A stretch of 64,000 nucleotides of DNA from Acidovorax sp. Leaf160 (GTDB taxonomy: Bacteria > Pseudomonadota > Gammaproteobacteria > Burkholderiales > Burkholderiaceae_C). Position 1 is the first letter of the stretch; the number at the start of each line of letters is the position of its first letter. The notes under the pieces are model-generated. The model made no database searches and had not been told where the DNA came from. It saw only the letters and a list, made by a program, of their open reading frames with translations. Shown here piece by piece: positions 8,313 through 19,118 of the stretch. The DNA is taken from contig NZ_LMOV01000006.1 in the NCBI RefSeq assembly GCF_001424265.1, forward strand, positions 26,038 through 90,037, in the 5' to 3' direction. The translations under genes and the position numbers were made by a program.

Positions 8313-9092
8313 TCAGGCCTGGGCCGCAGCGCCGTACGGATAGACGCCCGACAGCAGCGCGCCCGCGCCCGGCACCACCGGATCCAGTCCCAGTTCCTTC
8401 AGGATGGCGTAGGTGGTGGCGATCGATGCCGTGAGCACGGGCTTGCCCGTGGCCGCTTCCACCTGCGCGACCGCCGGCAGCGAGGGCATCTGCACGCACG
8501 CCGACAGCACGATCACGTCGGCATCGGCGTAGTCCATGCCGGCGACGATGCCTGGCAGCCTGGCGGGGTCGTGGCGGCCCACCTCGAGGTTGTCGGGAAT
8601 CTCCAGCGCGCGCCAGTCCACGATCTCGAAACCCTCGGCGGCGATGTAGTCCATCACCAGCTGGGTGAGCGGAATCATGTAGGGCGCCACCAGGGCGATC
8701 TTCTTCGCGCCCATCACTTTCAGCGCGTCGACCAGTGCGCCCGCGCTGGTGATGACCGGTGCCGTGGCACCGTTGCTGGCCGTGCGTTCCGTCAGGCGCT
8801 GCTGCGACACGCGGTGGTAGCCCTTGCCCATCGCCATGATGGCCACGAGGCAGGCATAGCCCAGCACGTCCACGCGCGCATCGCTCAGCTCCAGCGCGCA
8901 GCGGTCGCTCTCGGCATCCATGGCGGCCAGCTCTTCCTTCTGCACTTTCTTCATACGCATGCGGCTGGAGTGGAAAGTGAAGCGGTCCTGCGGACGCAGC
9001 GCGGAATGGGCCTGCAGCATGGCTGGCACCTCGGTCTCCATCGTGGTGTTGGAGCTGGGAACGATCTGGCCGATGCGGTATGTCTGGGTCAT
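8313..9092 (-). CDS. nicE: Maleate cis-trans isomerase NicE
   Basis: Asp/Glu-racemase-superfamily enzyme (259 residues) that converts maleate to fumarate, the last step of the pathway before the TCA cycle. The two cysteines used by this family are visible: C81 in LGYACLVAIMAMG and C199 in VLSACVQMPSLP. The start at 9092 is chosen because MTQTYRIGQIVPSSNTTMET is the conserved N-terminus; upstream in-frame codons run into the regulatory region. It is the first gene of the minus-strand operon and is divergent from nicC. Confidence 0.92.
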   Translation of the reverse strand: MTQTYRIGQIVPSSNTTMETEVPAMLQAHSALRPQDRFTFHSSRMRMKKVQKEELAAMDAESDRCALELSDARVDVLGYACLVAIMAMGKGYHRVSQQRLTERTASNGATAPVITSAGALVDALKVMGAKKIALVAPYMIPLTQLVMDYIAAEGFEIVDWRALEIPDNLEVGRHDPARLPGIVAGMDYADADVIVLSACVQMPSLPAVAQVEAATGKPVLTASIATTYAILKELGLDPVVPGAGALLSGVYPYGAAAQA

Positions 9093-10574
<1,482 letters not shown>

Positions 10575-10602
10575 TACTCGCTGCCGCAGCCGAAACGCAC
10601 CC

Positions 10603-11154
10603 ATGGGACACCCCCTTCAATCCAGCAACGCGGCCCCCGGCCTCCGTCTGCGGGTCAACGGCCACGTCTGCGACGTGCCCGCCGCGCCCGGCACGGCGCT
10701 GCTGCACGTGCTGCGCAACGACCTGGAGCTGAATGGCCCGAAGTATGGCTGCGGCCTGGGCGAGTGCGGTGCCTGCACGGTGCTGATCGACGGCGTGGCC
10801 GCGCGCTCCTGCGTGATCCCCGTGCAGGCCGCCGTGGGCCGCGAGGTGACCACGCTTGAAGGGCTCGGCTCGCGCGCATGCCCGGGCCCCACGCAGCAGG
10901 CCTTCATCGACTGCCAGGCGGCCCAGTGTGGCTACTGCCTGAACGGCATGGTCATGACCGTCGAGGCGCTGCTGCGCCGCAATCCCGATCCGTCGGAGCA
11001 AGAAGTGCGCAGCGAACTGCACCACAACCTCTGCCGCTGCGGCACCCATGTGGAGATTTTGCAGGCTGCGCTGCGCGCCGCGCGGTTGCGCTTGGGCGGC
11101 GCGGGCGGCACGGGTGCGGATGGCGAACCTGCGGCACTGGAGGTGCGGCCATGA
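10603..11154 (+). CDS. nicA: Nicotinate dehydrogenase, [2Fe-2S] subunit NicA
   Basis: Small iron-sulfur subunit (183 residues) of the molybdenum hydroxylase. An N-terminal ferredoxin-type cluster motif (YGCGLGECGACTVLIDG followed by SC about 20 residues later) and the second, helical cluster motif (QCGYCLNGMVM and LCRCGTH) are both complete, giving two [2Fe-2S] clusters that carry electrons from molybdenum to the cytochrome subunit. It starts 28 bp after nicC and its stop overlaps the next start in an ATGA (11151-11154). The C-terminal 25 residues are a Gly/Ala-rich extension. Confidence 0.93.
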   Translation: MGHPLQSSNAAPGLRLRVNGHVCDVPAAPGTALLHVLRNDLELNGPKYGCGLGECGACTVLIDGVAARSCVIPVQAAVGREVTTLEGLGSRACPGPTQQAFIDCQAAQCGYCLNGMVMTVEALLRRNPDPSEQEVRSELHHNLCRCGTHVEILQAALRAARLRLGGAGGTGADGEPAALEVRP

Positions 11155-14093
11155 ACCTGCCCGACCGCTCCATAGCGGCGCCCGCTCCGGCCTCTGCATC
11201 CTCAGTGGCAGGAACGCCCGCGGACCTGCTGCATGGCCTGGCGGTCCGCCCGCCGCGCATGGGCTGGGACGGGCTGCGCTACCAGGGCGACGCACTGGCC
11301 GATGCCCGGTTGGACGCGGTGCGCGCCATGGCCGGCGTGGTGTCCGTGGTGCGCCAGGCCAACTTCCTGGGCGTGGTCGCCATGGCACCGGTCCATGCGC
11401 AGCAGGCGGCTGCGGCCCTGGTGCCGGTGTGGAACGGGATGGCTGGCGATGCCGGTGCGCGAACACCGCTGACCGATTCGCCGGCAGGCGATGCGTTCGT
11501 CTGGCATGCGTCCCCTGCCGACGCGCCGGCCGGCGCGCGCGCCATCGCTTGGTGCGTGGACGGTCATGCCAGTCTCTGGTTGCCCGCTTGCCCGCCGGAG
11601 GTGCAAGCCCTGATCGCCGGCGAAATCGCCGCGCTGCTGCAGCTGCCGGTGCAAGCCGTGCGCCTGTTGCTGCTGGATGGCCTCGCGCCGCACGCCCTGG
11701 CATTGATGGATGCGGCGGCCGACGCGGCGCTGCTGTCGCGGGCCGTGGCCCGGCCCGTGGGCGTGCCTTGCCGGATGGCCGGCGAACCGCATCCTCTGGT
11801 GCTGCGTGCCGTGCAGGAGCAGCCCATCGCGCCCGGCGATGCGTTGCGGCCAGCGGATGGCTCTGGTGCCGATGCTGCCGTGACCGCGCCCGCGTCTCTT
11901 GGTTTTTCCTCGCCGCTGCCCTGGGCCGTGCGGCCCAGCTGCGCGCGCCTGCTCGGCCAGCCCGGCGCGGCGCACGCCGCGGCCTGGCCCAGCGTGCGCG
12001 GCGCCGGCACCGTGCACCCCGGGCGCCATGCCTGCGCTCTCGCACAGGCCGGGGTGGACGACTTCAACGCCGCCCAGGTGTTCGCCAGCGAAAGCCTGTG
12101 GCACGAGCAGGCCCTGGCGCAGGGACACGATCCGCTGGACTGGCGCCTGCGGCACCTGCCCGAAGGCCCGGCGCGCGACTTGGCCGCGCGTGTGGCGAAG
12201 AGCGCGCAGTGGCCGGGCGACTTGCCGCAAGCCGATGGACGCCTGCACGGCAAGGGCTTCGCAACCGCCTGCGTGCAGAGCCTCGATCCCGAAGGCCAGG
12301 ACCGCGTGGTCTGGAGCGCGTGGGTGGCCGAGGTCGCCGTCCATCCGCAGACGGGCGAGATCGAGGTCACCCGCGTGGTCGCGGGTCACGACAGCCAGCA
12401 CCTGCAACCAGCGCAGGGCGCCAGCGTGCATGCACAGACTGTGGAGCAGGACGCGCACTGGCTGGCCGGAGCGCGCCGGCTGCTGGGCGCGCCGCCCGCG
12501 TTCGATGACTGGCGCAGTCCTGCAGGCGCTGCCGCCACCGGTGCGCCAGCCGCAGCCGGCGCGCTCGTCGCCGGCGGTCCGGAAGACGGCACCCTCGTGC
12601 GCCAGGGCCAGCTGGGCCTGGACGGCGTGGCTACCTTGCCCGCCGCCGCCGCGATCGCCAATGCCATCCGCCATGCCACGGGCGTGCGCCTGCGCGAGGT
12701 ACCGTTCCAGACCGAGCCGCTGCGCCTCGCGCTGGCCGGCGAGTCGGATGCGGGCGCACAGTCCGCGCGCAGCATGCTGCGCCGCAGCCTGGGCTGGCTC
12801 GCGGCCGCTGCCGCCGGCATCGCGGGCCTGGCCGCAGTGGCTTGGCCCATGAAGCCGGCCTTGCCGCTCACCGACGGGCCCGATGCGTCGCTCTATTCCC
12901 CGCAGGCGATCGAGCGGGGGCGGCTGGTCGCGGCGGCCGGCGATTGCGTCGTCTGCCACACCGCGCCGGGCGGCGCCCCCAATGCGGGTGGACTGGGCCT
13001 GGAGACGCCGTTCGGCACCATCTACACGACCAACATCACACCCGACACGGACATCGGCATCGGCCGGTGGTCGTATGCGGCCTTCGAGCGCGCCATGCGC
13101 CAGGGCATCCACCAGGACGGACGGCAGCTCTACCCGGCTTTCCCTTACACGGCCTTCGCCAAGCTCAGCGACGGCGACCTGCAGGCGCTGTACGGCTACC
13201 TGATGTCACAGCCCGCCGTGAAGGCTCGGCCGACCGAGACACAACTCGCCTTTCCCTACAGCCTGCGCCCCGCCCTGGCGGGCTGGAACCTGCTGTTCCA
13301 CGATGCCACGCCATTCAAAGCAGACCCATCGCGCAGCCCCGAATGGAATCGGGGGGCCTATCTGGTGGAGGGGGCGGGCCACTGCGCGGCCTGCCATTCG
13401 CCGCGCAACGCGCTGGGTGCCGAAAAAACGGGCCTTCACTATCTGGACGGTGGCGAGGCGGAGGGTTGGAGCGCCCCGGCGCTGAACCGGCTGGCCGCCG
13501 GCAAGCTGCCCTGGAATCGCGAAGAGCTGTACCAATACCTGCGGACCGGCTTCTCCGCACGCCACGGCGTGGCTGCGGGGCCCATGGCTCCCGTGATCCA
13601 CGGCCTGGCCGAGTTGCCAGATGCCGATGTGCGCGCCATGGCCACCTATCTGATGGAGCTGCCGGGCCAGACCCCGCTGGAAGCGGCTGTTCCCATCACC
13701 GCCGCCGCGTCGCCCCGGATGCCGGAGCCAGCGCCCTCGGCGAGCCCGGATCGCCATGTCAACGGCGAGCGCATTTACCAGAACGCTTGTGCGGTCTGCC
13801 ATGAGGCCGGCAGCGGCCCGACCCTCTTCGGCATCAAGCCGCTGCTGGAGCTCAACACCAATCTGCATGCCGCGACGCCGGACAACCTGGTCCAGATCAT
13901 CCTCAACGGCATACAGACACCCGCCGACGACGCCCTGGGCTACATGCCGGGCTTCAGGCACAGCCTGGACGACCGGCAGGTCGCTGATCTGCTGGGCTAT
14001 CTACGCACGAGATTTGCACCGGAGGAAAAAGCGTGGCCAGACGACACGACGACCATTAGACGGCTGCGTGCTGCGGCACATGCGGCGCCGTGA
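11151..14093 (+). CDS. Nicotinate dehydrogenase cytochrome c subunit fused to a decayed molybdenum-hydroxylase domain
   Basis: A 980-residue protein in two parts. Residues 1-540 resemble a shortened NicB/IorB molybdenum domain, but where the real enzyme has GAGESASVPGPAALANA this protein reads GLDGVATLPAAAAIANA, so the catalytic glutamate is a glycine (G492). Long internal stretches of the family are missing. A hydrophobic helix near 547-566 (GWLAAAAAGIAGLAAVAW) is followed by three cytochrome c domains with haem motifs CVVCH (C599), CAACH (C745) and CAVCH (C880). The C-terminal half should be periplasmic and pass electrons to the respiratory chain. Catalysis is inferred to reside in the separate NicB at 3255-5546. 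Confidence 0.85.
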   Translation: MNLPDRSIAAPAPASASSVAGTPADLLHGLAVRPPRMGWDGLRYQGDALADARLDAVRAMAGVVSVVRQANFLGVVAMAPVHAQQAAAALVPVWNGMAGDAGARTPLTDSPAGDAFVWHASPADAPAGARAIAWCVDGHASLWLPACPPEVQALIAGEIAALLQLPVQAVRLLLLDGLAPHALALMDAAADAALLSRAVARPVGVPCRMAGEPHPLVLRAVQEQPIAPGDALRPADGSGADAAVTAPASLGFSSPLPWAVRPSCARLLGQPGAAHAAAWPSVRGAGTVHPGRHACALAQAGVDDFNAAQVFASESLWHEQALAQGHDPLDWRLRHLPEGPARDLAARVAKSAQWPGDLPQADGRLHGKGFATACVQSLDPEGQDRVVWSAWVAEVAVHPQTGEIEVTRVVAGHDSQHLQPAQGASVHAQTVEQDAHWLAGARRLLGAPPAFDDWRSPAGAAATGAPAAAGALVAGGPEDGTLVRQGQLGLDGVATLPAAAAIANAIRHATGVRLREVPFQTEPLRLALAGESDAGAQSARSMLRRSLGWLAAAAAGIAGLAAVAWPMKPALPLTDGPDASLYSPQAIERGRLVAAAGDCVVCHTAPGGAPNAGGLGLETPFGTIYTTNITPDTDIGIGRWSYAAFERAMRQGIHQDGRQLYPAFPYTAFAKLSDGDLQALYGYLMSQPAVKARPTETQLAFPYSLRPALAGWNLLFHDATPFKADPSRSPEWNRGAYLVEGAGHCAACHSPRNALGAEKTGLHYLDGGEAEGWSAPALNRLAAGKLPWNREELYQYLRTGFSARHGVAAGPMAPVIHGLAELPDADVRAMATYLMELPGQTPLEAAVPITAAASPRMPEPAPSASPDRHVNGERIYQNACAVCHEAGSGPTLFGIKPLLELNTNLHAATPDNLVQIILNGIQTPADDALGYMPGFRHSLDDRQVADLLGYLRTRFAPEEKAWPDDTTTIRRLRAAAHAAP

Positions 14094-14358
14094 GCCCGTG
14101 GGGCCCGGCAGCGGCGGCCGGCCAGCGGCGCGGCGCAGCAGCGGCCTCCGCCTGATGCCGCTCTGACGCCGGAACCGGCCGGGCGTCACGGCGGCGAGCG
14201 GGCGCGGGACAGCAGTGGCGATATGCGGTTTCTCTTGAACGACCCTCCCAGAGGGCCGGCGGGACCGCTTGCGCCAGAGACTTTCGGGCAGGGCGTGCCG
14301 GAATGCCCTGCCGGAACGAGGAATCAACGGGTACGCGATGAACAACCAAGGAGTTTCC

Positions 14359-15675
14359 ATGTCATCTTCATTTGTTTCGGTGGAAAAAGGCATCCAGCTA
14401 GCGGGTGTCGGCCGGTTCCAGTACCGGCTGTTCGTGATCTTCGGCCTGGTCTGGCTGGCCGACGCCATGCAGGTGCTGTCCATCGGCTTCAGCGCGCCGT
14501 CCATCGCCAAGACCTTCGGCAAGACGGTGCCCGAGGCGCTGCAGACCGGTACCTTCTTCTTCATCGGCATGCTGATCGGCGCCTTCGTCTTCGGTCGCCT
14601 GGCCGACCGCATCGGGCGCCGCCCGGTGCTGATGATGGCGGTGGTGATCGATGCCTGCGCCGGGGTGGCTTCGGCGTTCGCGCCCGAATTCGCCTGGCTG
14701 CTGGTGCTGCGTTTCATCACCGGCATCGGCGTGGGCGGCACGCTGCCCGTCGACTACACCATGATGGCCGAGTTCCTGCCCAGCGACCGCCGCGGCCGCT
14801 GGCTGGTGCTGCTGGAATCGTTCTGGGCTGTGGGCACCATCTTCCTGGCCATCCTGGCGCTGGTCGCCGTCTCCTGGGACAACGACGCCTGGCGCGTGAT
14901 CTTCTTCGTGACCGGCATCCCGGCGCTGATCGGTGTGGTGCTGCGGTTCTACATCCCCGAGTCGCCGATGTTCCTGAACCGCAACGGCAAGACCGACCAG
15001 GCCCGCGAAGTGCTGGAGCGCGTTGCCAAGGTCAACGGCAACACCACGCCGATCCCGCCGCTGCAGCCCGAGAAGCAGGAGCGCAAGTCCCTGTTCTCGC
15101 TGTTCTCGGCCGAACTGCGCCGCCGCAGCCTGGCGCTGTTCCTGGCCTGGGCGCTGATCTCCATCGCCTACTACGGCGTCTTCGTCTACCTGCCCGTCAA
15201 GCTCAGCAGCGAGGGCTTCGCCTTCATGCGCGGCCAGGTCTTCCTGGTGGTGCTGGCGCTGGTGCAACTGCCTGGCTTCGCCCTGTCGGCCTACGGCGTG
15301 GAGCGCTGGGGCCGCAAGCCCACGCTGATCGGCTTCCTGCTGCTGAGCGCCGTGGGCTGCATGCTCTACAGCCTGGGCTCATCGCCATTCGTGGTGATCG
15401 GCTCGACCCTGCTCATGAGCTTCTCGCTGCTGGGCACCTGGGGCGCGCTCTACGCCTTCACGCCCGAGGTGTACCCCACCGATCTGCGCGCCAGCGGCAT
15501 GGGCATGGCGGGCGCCGTCGCGCGCTTCGGCGGTCTGTTCGCGCCAGCCATCATCGCGCCGATCATGGCCACCCATTTCACGCTGGCCCTGGCCGTGCTG
15601 TCCGCCATGCTGGTGGGCGGCGCGCTGTCGATATGGGCGGTGGACGTGGAGTCCCGCAACCGCGCGCTCGACTGA
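14359..15675 (+). CDS. nicT: MFS transporter, probable nicotinate importer NicT
   Basis: Major facilitator superfamily permease (438 residues, about 12 membrane segments) of the SV2-like/aromatic-acid group. Signature motifs are GRLADRIGRRPVLMM between segments 2 and 3, GIGVGGTLPVDYTMMAEFLP in segment 4-5, and a second-half GVERWGRKPTLIG. Start at 14359 because AAGGAG lies 5 nt upstream; earlier in-frame ATGs lack a site. It follows the nicA-nicB2 genes by 265 bp and precedes the MarR regulator, the same company as NicT in Pseudomonas. Nicotinate or 6-hydroxynicotinate as substrate is inferred from context. Confidence 0.8.
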   Translation: MSSSFVSVEKGIQLAGVGRFQYRLFVIFGLVWLADAMQVLSIGFSAPSIAKTFGKTVPEALQTGTFFFIGMLIGAFVFGRLADRIGRRPVLMMAVVIDACAGVASAFAPEFAWLLVLRFITGIGVGGTLPVDYTMMAEFLPSDRRGRWLVLLESFWAVGTIFLAILALVAVSWDNDAWRVIFFVTGIPALIGVVLRFYIPESPMFLNRNGKTDQAREVLERVAKVNGNTTPIPPLQPEKQERKSLFSLFSAELRRRSLALFLAWALISIAYYGVFVYLPVKLSSEGFAFMRGQVFLVVLALVQLPGFALSAYGVERWGRKPTLIGFLLLSAVGCMLYSLGSSPFVVIGSTLLMSFSLLGTWGALYAFTPEVYPTDLRASGMGMAGAVARFGGLFAPAIIAPIMATHFTLALAVLSAMLVGGALSIWAVDVESRNRALD

Positions 15676-15879
15676 ATGAGCCCCCCGTCGCGAGCAGGCC
15701 GCCGGGCCCGCGAACGGGGGGGCAAGCCCGCCCACCCACAGCGGTCGTTAATCAAAGGGGAGCGCACGCTTGCGGCCGGCGGGTCGAACCGCGCAACCCG
15801 CTCGGAACCCGGTTCCGAAGGACGCCGTGACGGGCCCTCCACGCAGGGCCCAGCCATGGCCGCTACCTACAATGGATGC

Positions 15880-16338
15880 ATGCCAAACAAGACCGATAGC
15901 CAGGAAGAGGGTTATGTGTTCTCCGAACAGGTGGGGCACTTGCTTCGCCGCGTCTATCAGCGGCATACGGCGCTCTTCCAGGAGTACATCCCGGATTCCC
16001 AGCTGACGGCAGCGCAGTTCGTGGTGCTCTGCTCTCTGCACGACCAAGGCAGCAGTTCGCTGGCCGAGGTGGTCAAGGCGACGGTGATCGATCAGGCCAC
16101 CATCCGGGGCGTGGTCGACCGGCTCAAGCAACGCGGGCTGATCAGCGTGGATCACGACCGCGTGGACCGGCGCAAGGTCGTGATCGAGCTGACCAGCGAG
16201 GGCCGACATCTGGTGCGCGAGATGCAGCCGTTCGCCCGCGCGATCACCCAGAGCACCTACGGCAAGCTCAACCCGGCCGAGCGCCTGGCGCTGGATTACC
16301 TGCTGCGCAAAATGCTGGAGAGCAGCGAGGACGAGTAG
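15880..16338 (+). CDS. nicR: MarR-family regulator, probable nic repressor (NicR/BpsR type)
   Basis: Winged-helix MarR protein of 152 residues. The HTH and wing are visible as LTAAQFVVLCSLHDQGSSSL, VIDQATIRGVVDRLKQRG and the wing DRVDRRKVVIELT. NicR/BpsR proteins repress the nic genes until 6-hydroxynicotinate binds, so this is the expected local regulator, with the palindromes at 9199-9297 as likely operators. The start MPNKTDSQEEG at 15880 is chosen by homology; an ATG 24 nt upstream is possible and neither has a strong ribosome site. A 204-bp gap separates it from nicT. Confidence 0.78.
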   Translation: MPNKTDSQEEGYVFSEQVGHLLRRVYQRHTALFQEYIPDSQLTAAQFVVLCSLHDQGSSSLAEVVKATVIDQATIRGVVDRLKQRGLISVDHDRVDRRKVVIELTSEGRHLVREMQPFARAITQSTYGKLNPAERLALDYLLRKMLESSEDE

Positions 16339-16719
16339 GCAGAACGGCACCTCGTGGTCGCCACCATGCGCCGCCGCGGTTGGCCTGATGGTTTCCAAGG
16401 CTTCGCGACCGGCAGGCCGGCGCTCACTGCATTGCACGCATGCGCCGCCGGAAATCCGGATCGACCGTCCGAACGCGTCAGGCGCAGTTGCGTGAACCGG
16501 CGGTGCAGGTCGATGGTGGCGCAGTTCAGGGCCGAAGCCGTTCACGCACCCTGTGCCAACTGCGCGGCGTGGCCGAGTCTGGGTGGAAGACTCACGCTCC
16601 GTGGCAAGCGTGCGGGGCGTGGCGGGGGCGGCAGGTGCCTGCTAGCCGGATGGGGCCAGGAGATTTGCCATGTTTCCTGGCCCACGCGATTCCTTGGTGG
16701 GATGCCGGCCGCTGCAGGC
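16339..16719. other. 381-bp gap between nicR and a TonB receptor gene: nothing supported
   Basis: The stretch is GC-rich and lies between two convergent genes. Short open frames on both strands show no recognisable motif or ribosome site, and I see no clear hairpin with a T-tract. Confidence 0.5.
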
Positions 16720-18912
16720 TCAGAAGAAATACGTCAGCCCGACACTGAAGCTGCGCGGCATCGCGGGCGACACCACGTTCGCATTGATCGCGCCGTCGTA
16801 GTAGGCCCGGTCGAACACGTTCTTCACGCCCGCAGTGATGCGGTAGTTGGAGCCGGCATAACCCACCGACAGGTCGGCCACGGTATAGGCCGGCAGGGTG
16901 AACGGATAGGAGCCGATTTGCTCGCTGACGTGGCGGGCGCCTGCGCCCAAGGTGATCTGCGGCATTTGCGGCAGCTTGTACGTGGCCCACAACGCCAGCG
17001 TGTGGCGCGGCGTCAGGTTCAGCGGCAGCCCCACGATGGCGGTGTTGTTGTCGCGGGTGACCTTCGTGTCGGTGTACGTGTAGGCGCCGGTCAGCTTCAG
17101 GTTCCGGCGCAGTTCGGCGCCGACCTCCAGCTCCAGGCCGCGGGATCGCTGCTCACCCGTCTGCACGCTGAAACCCGTGTTGGCGGGGTCGGCCGTGGTG
17201 ACGTTGCTGCGCTTCAGGTCGTAGAGCGCGAGCGAGCCGGTCAGGCCGCCGCCGGGCTGCTCGTACTTCAGCCCGGCCTCCCACTGCTTGCCGGTTTCGG
17301 GTCGGAAGGGCGATCCGCCGAACGCAGCGCCCGATACCGGCAGGAACGACTCGCCGTAGCTGGTGTAGGCCGCCCAGCCGGGCGTGAACTCGTACACCAG
17401 ACCGGCGGACAGCGTGGTGGCCGCATCCTTCTGGCGGGTCTGAACGCGGGTCAGGCGGTTGTCGATCTCGCTGGTGGACCAGTCGCGGCGCAGGCCGACC
17501 AGTGCCGTCCACTGCGGGCCGAGCTTGATCTGGTCCTGGGCGTAGAGGCCCAGCACGTCGAGCTTTTCCGGCGCGTCGGCGGTCAGGTTGACGGGGCAGT
17601 TGGCTGCCACGCCATACACCGGGTTGAACAGGTTGATCGCGCCGATGCTGCAGCGGCGCTGCCCTTGGTAGCTGTGGCTGCGCTGCACGTCGAGCCCGGT
17701 CACCAGGCGGTGCTGCACGCCCAGGGCCGCGAACTGCGACAGCAGCGACGTGTCGGCCGCCAGCATGTCGTCGTCCAGGTACTGGCGGGTGGCCTGCCGG
17801 TTCTGCAGGCGCTGGTTGGGCTGCAGCGCCAGGTTGGAGACGAAGTTGCCGTCACCTTTTTCGGATTCGTAGCGCACGTTCTGGCGCAGCGTCAGCGCTG
17901 GCGAGAAGCGGTGCTCCAGCGCGTAGCCTACCGAGGTGCTTTGCACGTCGTAGTGACCGAAGCTGGGGTCGCCGGTGTAGAGCGTGGTCGCCACCGTGCC
18001 GTTGCGGTTGGGCAGCACCGTGCCGTAGGGCGTGATGCCCTGCTGGCGCATCCAGTTGCTCTGGCTGTAGGTGGCGAACAGCACCAGGTCGGTCTGTGCG
18101 CCCAGGTCGAGCGACAGCGACGGCGCGATCCAGCGGTCACGGCGGTAGACGAAGTCGGTCGGATCGTCGCTGTTGGAAACCTGCGCGTTGATGCGTAAGG
18201 CCGCCTTGCCCGATTCGTTCAGCGGCCGGTTGATGTCGGCCTGCAGCGTGCGCTGCCCGTAGCTGCCCACTTCGACGCCCACTTCGTTCAGCGCGTCGCG
18301 CTTGGGCCGCTTGCTCACCGCGTTGACGATGCCGCCGGGCTGCACCTGCCCGTAGAGCACCGACGCCGCGCCTTTGAGCACCTCGAAGCGCTCGTAGCCA
18401 TAGGGCGTGAGCCGGGTCCACATGCCGGGGCTCTGCACCAGGCCGTCGATGAGGATCGATTCGGTCGAGCGAAATCCGCGGATGTTGATGTCGTCGAAGC
18501 CGCGCCGGCCGAAGTTCACCGGGCTGACGCCCGCCACTGTCTGCAGCGCCTGCTGCAGGTTGGCGATCTGGCGCGACTCCATCTGCTCGCGCGTCACCAC
18601 GCTGACCGACTGCGGCGTCTCCAGCCGGCGCATGGGTGCCTTGCCGGCGGTCTGCGCTTCCACGGGCGCGAAGCCCACGTCCTTTTCCGTGCTGGCGTTG
18701 ATGCGCACTTCCTGCAGTTGCGGGGCGGCATCGGGCGCCGGCTGGGCCAGCGCGGCTTGCGACAGGCAGAGCGCCAGCGGGCTCAAGGCCCAGAGCGCAG
18801 GAGCCGGCTTGCGGCGGGCCGGCGATGCCGCTCCGGTGCAGGTGGAGGGGCACACGCGGGCGGGCAGGGCGGGCAGGGCGCGCAGGGCGCGAGAAGGCGA
18901 AGCAGAGGTCAT
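16720..18912 (-). CDS. TonB-dependent siderophore receptor
   Basis: Outer-membrane receptor (730 residues) for a ferric siderophore. A signal peptide ends near residue 57 (LALCLSQAALAQ). A TonB box-like EVRINAST follows, then the plug domain (RRLETPQSVSVVTREQM, NIRGFRSTESILIDG, EVLKGAASVLYGQVQPGG) and a 22-strand barrel ending in an aromatic residue (SFSVGLTYFF), as outer-membrane assembly requires. A Fur-like box lies about 95 bp upstream (19007-19025), so iron limitation should induce it. No siderophore biosynthesis or periplasmic transport genes are adjacent. The long, basic N-region before the hydrophobic core leaves the exact start uncertain. Confidence 0.9.
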   Translation of the reverse strand: MTSASPSRALRALPALPARVCPSTCTGAASPARRKPAPALWALSPLALCLSQAALAQPAPDAAPQLQEVRINASTEKDVGFAPVEAQTAGKAPMRRLETPQSVSVVTREQMESRQIANLQQALQTVAGVSPVNFGRRGFDDINIRGFRSTESILIDGLVQSPGMWTRLTPYGYERFEVLKGAASVLYGQVQPGGIVNAVSKRPKRDALNEVGVEVGSYGQRTLQADINRPLNESGKAALRINAQVSNSDDPTDFVYRRDRWIAPSLSLDLGAQTDLVLFATYSQSNWMRQQGITPYGTVLPNRNGTVATTLYTGDPSFGHYDVQSTSVGYALEHRFSPALTLRQNVRYESEKGDGNFVSNLALQPNQRLQNRQATRQYLDDDMLAADTSLLSQFAALGVQHRLVTGLDVQRSHSYQGQRRCSIGAINLFNPVYGVAANCPVNLTADAPEKLDVLGLYAQDQIKLGPQWTALVGLRRDWSTSEIDNRLTRVQTRQKDAATTLSAGLVYEFTPGWAAYTSYGESFLPVSGAAFGGSPFRPETGKQWEAGLKYEQPGGGLTGSLALYDLKRSNVTTADPANTGFSVQTGEQRSRGLELEVGAELRRNLKLTGAYTYTDTKVTRDNNTAIVGLPLNLTPRHTLALWATYKLPQMPQITLGAGARHVSEQIGSYPFTLPAYTVADLSVGYAGSNYRITAGVKNVFDRAYYDGAINANVVSPAMPRSFSVGLTYFF

Positions 18913-19006
18913 GGACGGAATCGGGCAGCGGGCGGGGGAGGAGGGAGCGCCGGCTCGTTGCCGTCCTGGGGAGTGGTCAGCAGGTCGAACGCGGTACGGG
19001 CAGCAT

Positions 19007-19025
19007 TCTAATGAGAATCATTTTC
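19007..19025 (-). promoter_or_regulatory. Fur box upstream of the TonB receptor gene
   Basis: TCTAATGAGAATCATTTTC matches the 19-bp consensus GATAATGATAATCATTATC at 15 of 19 positions by direct comparison. It lies in the 206-bp gap upstream of the minus-strand receptor gene. The only other flanking gene ends here, so the site can only serve the receptor. Confidence 0.8.
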
Positions 19026-19118
19026 ATCTCTGTTGCTTTTCCGCCCGGTGGAAGGAACGGTCTCGCCAGCCCCGTTGCCGGCAGGGCGCCGTCCCGGGGC
19101 TGGCTGCAACGTGCCCGT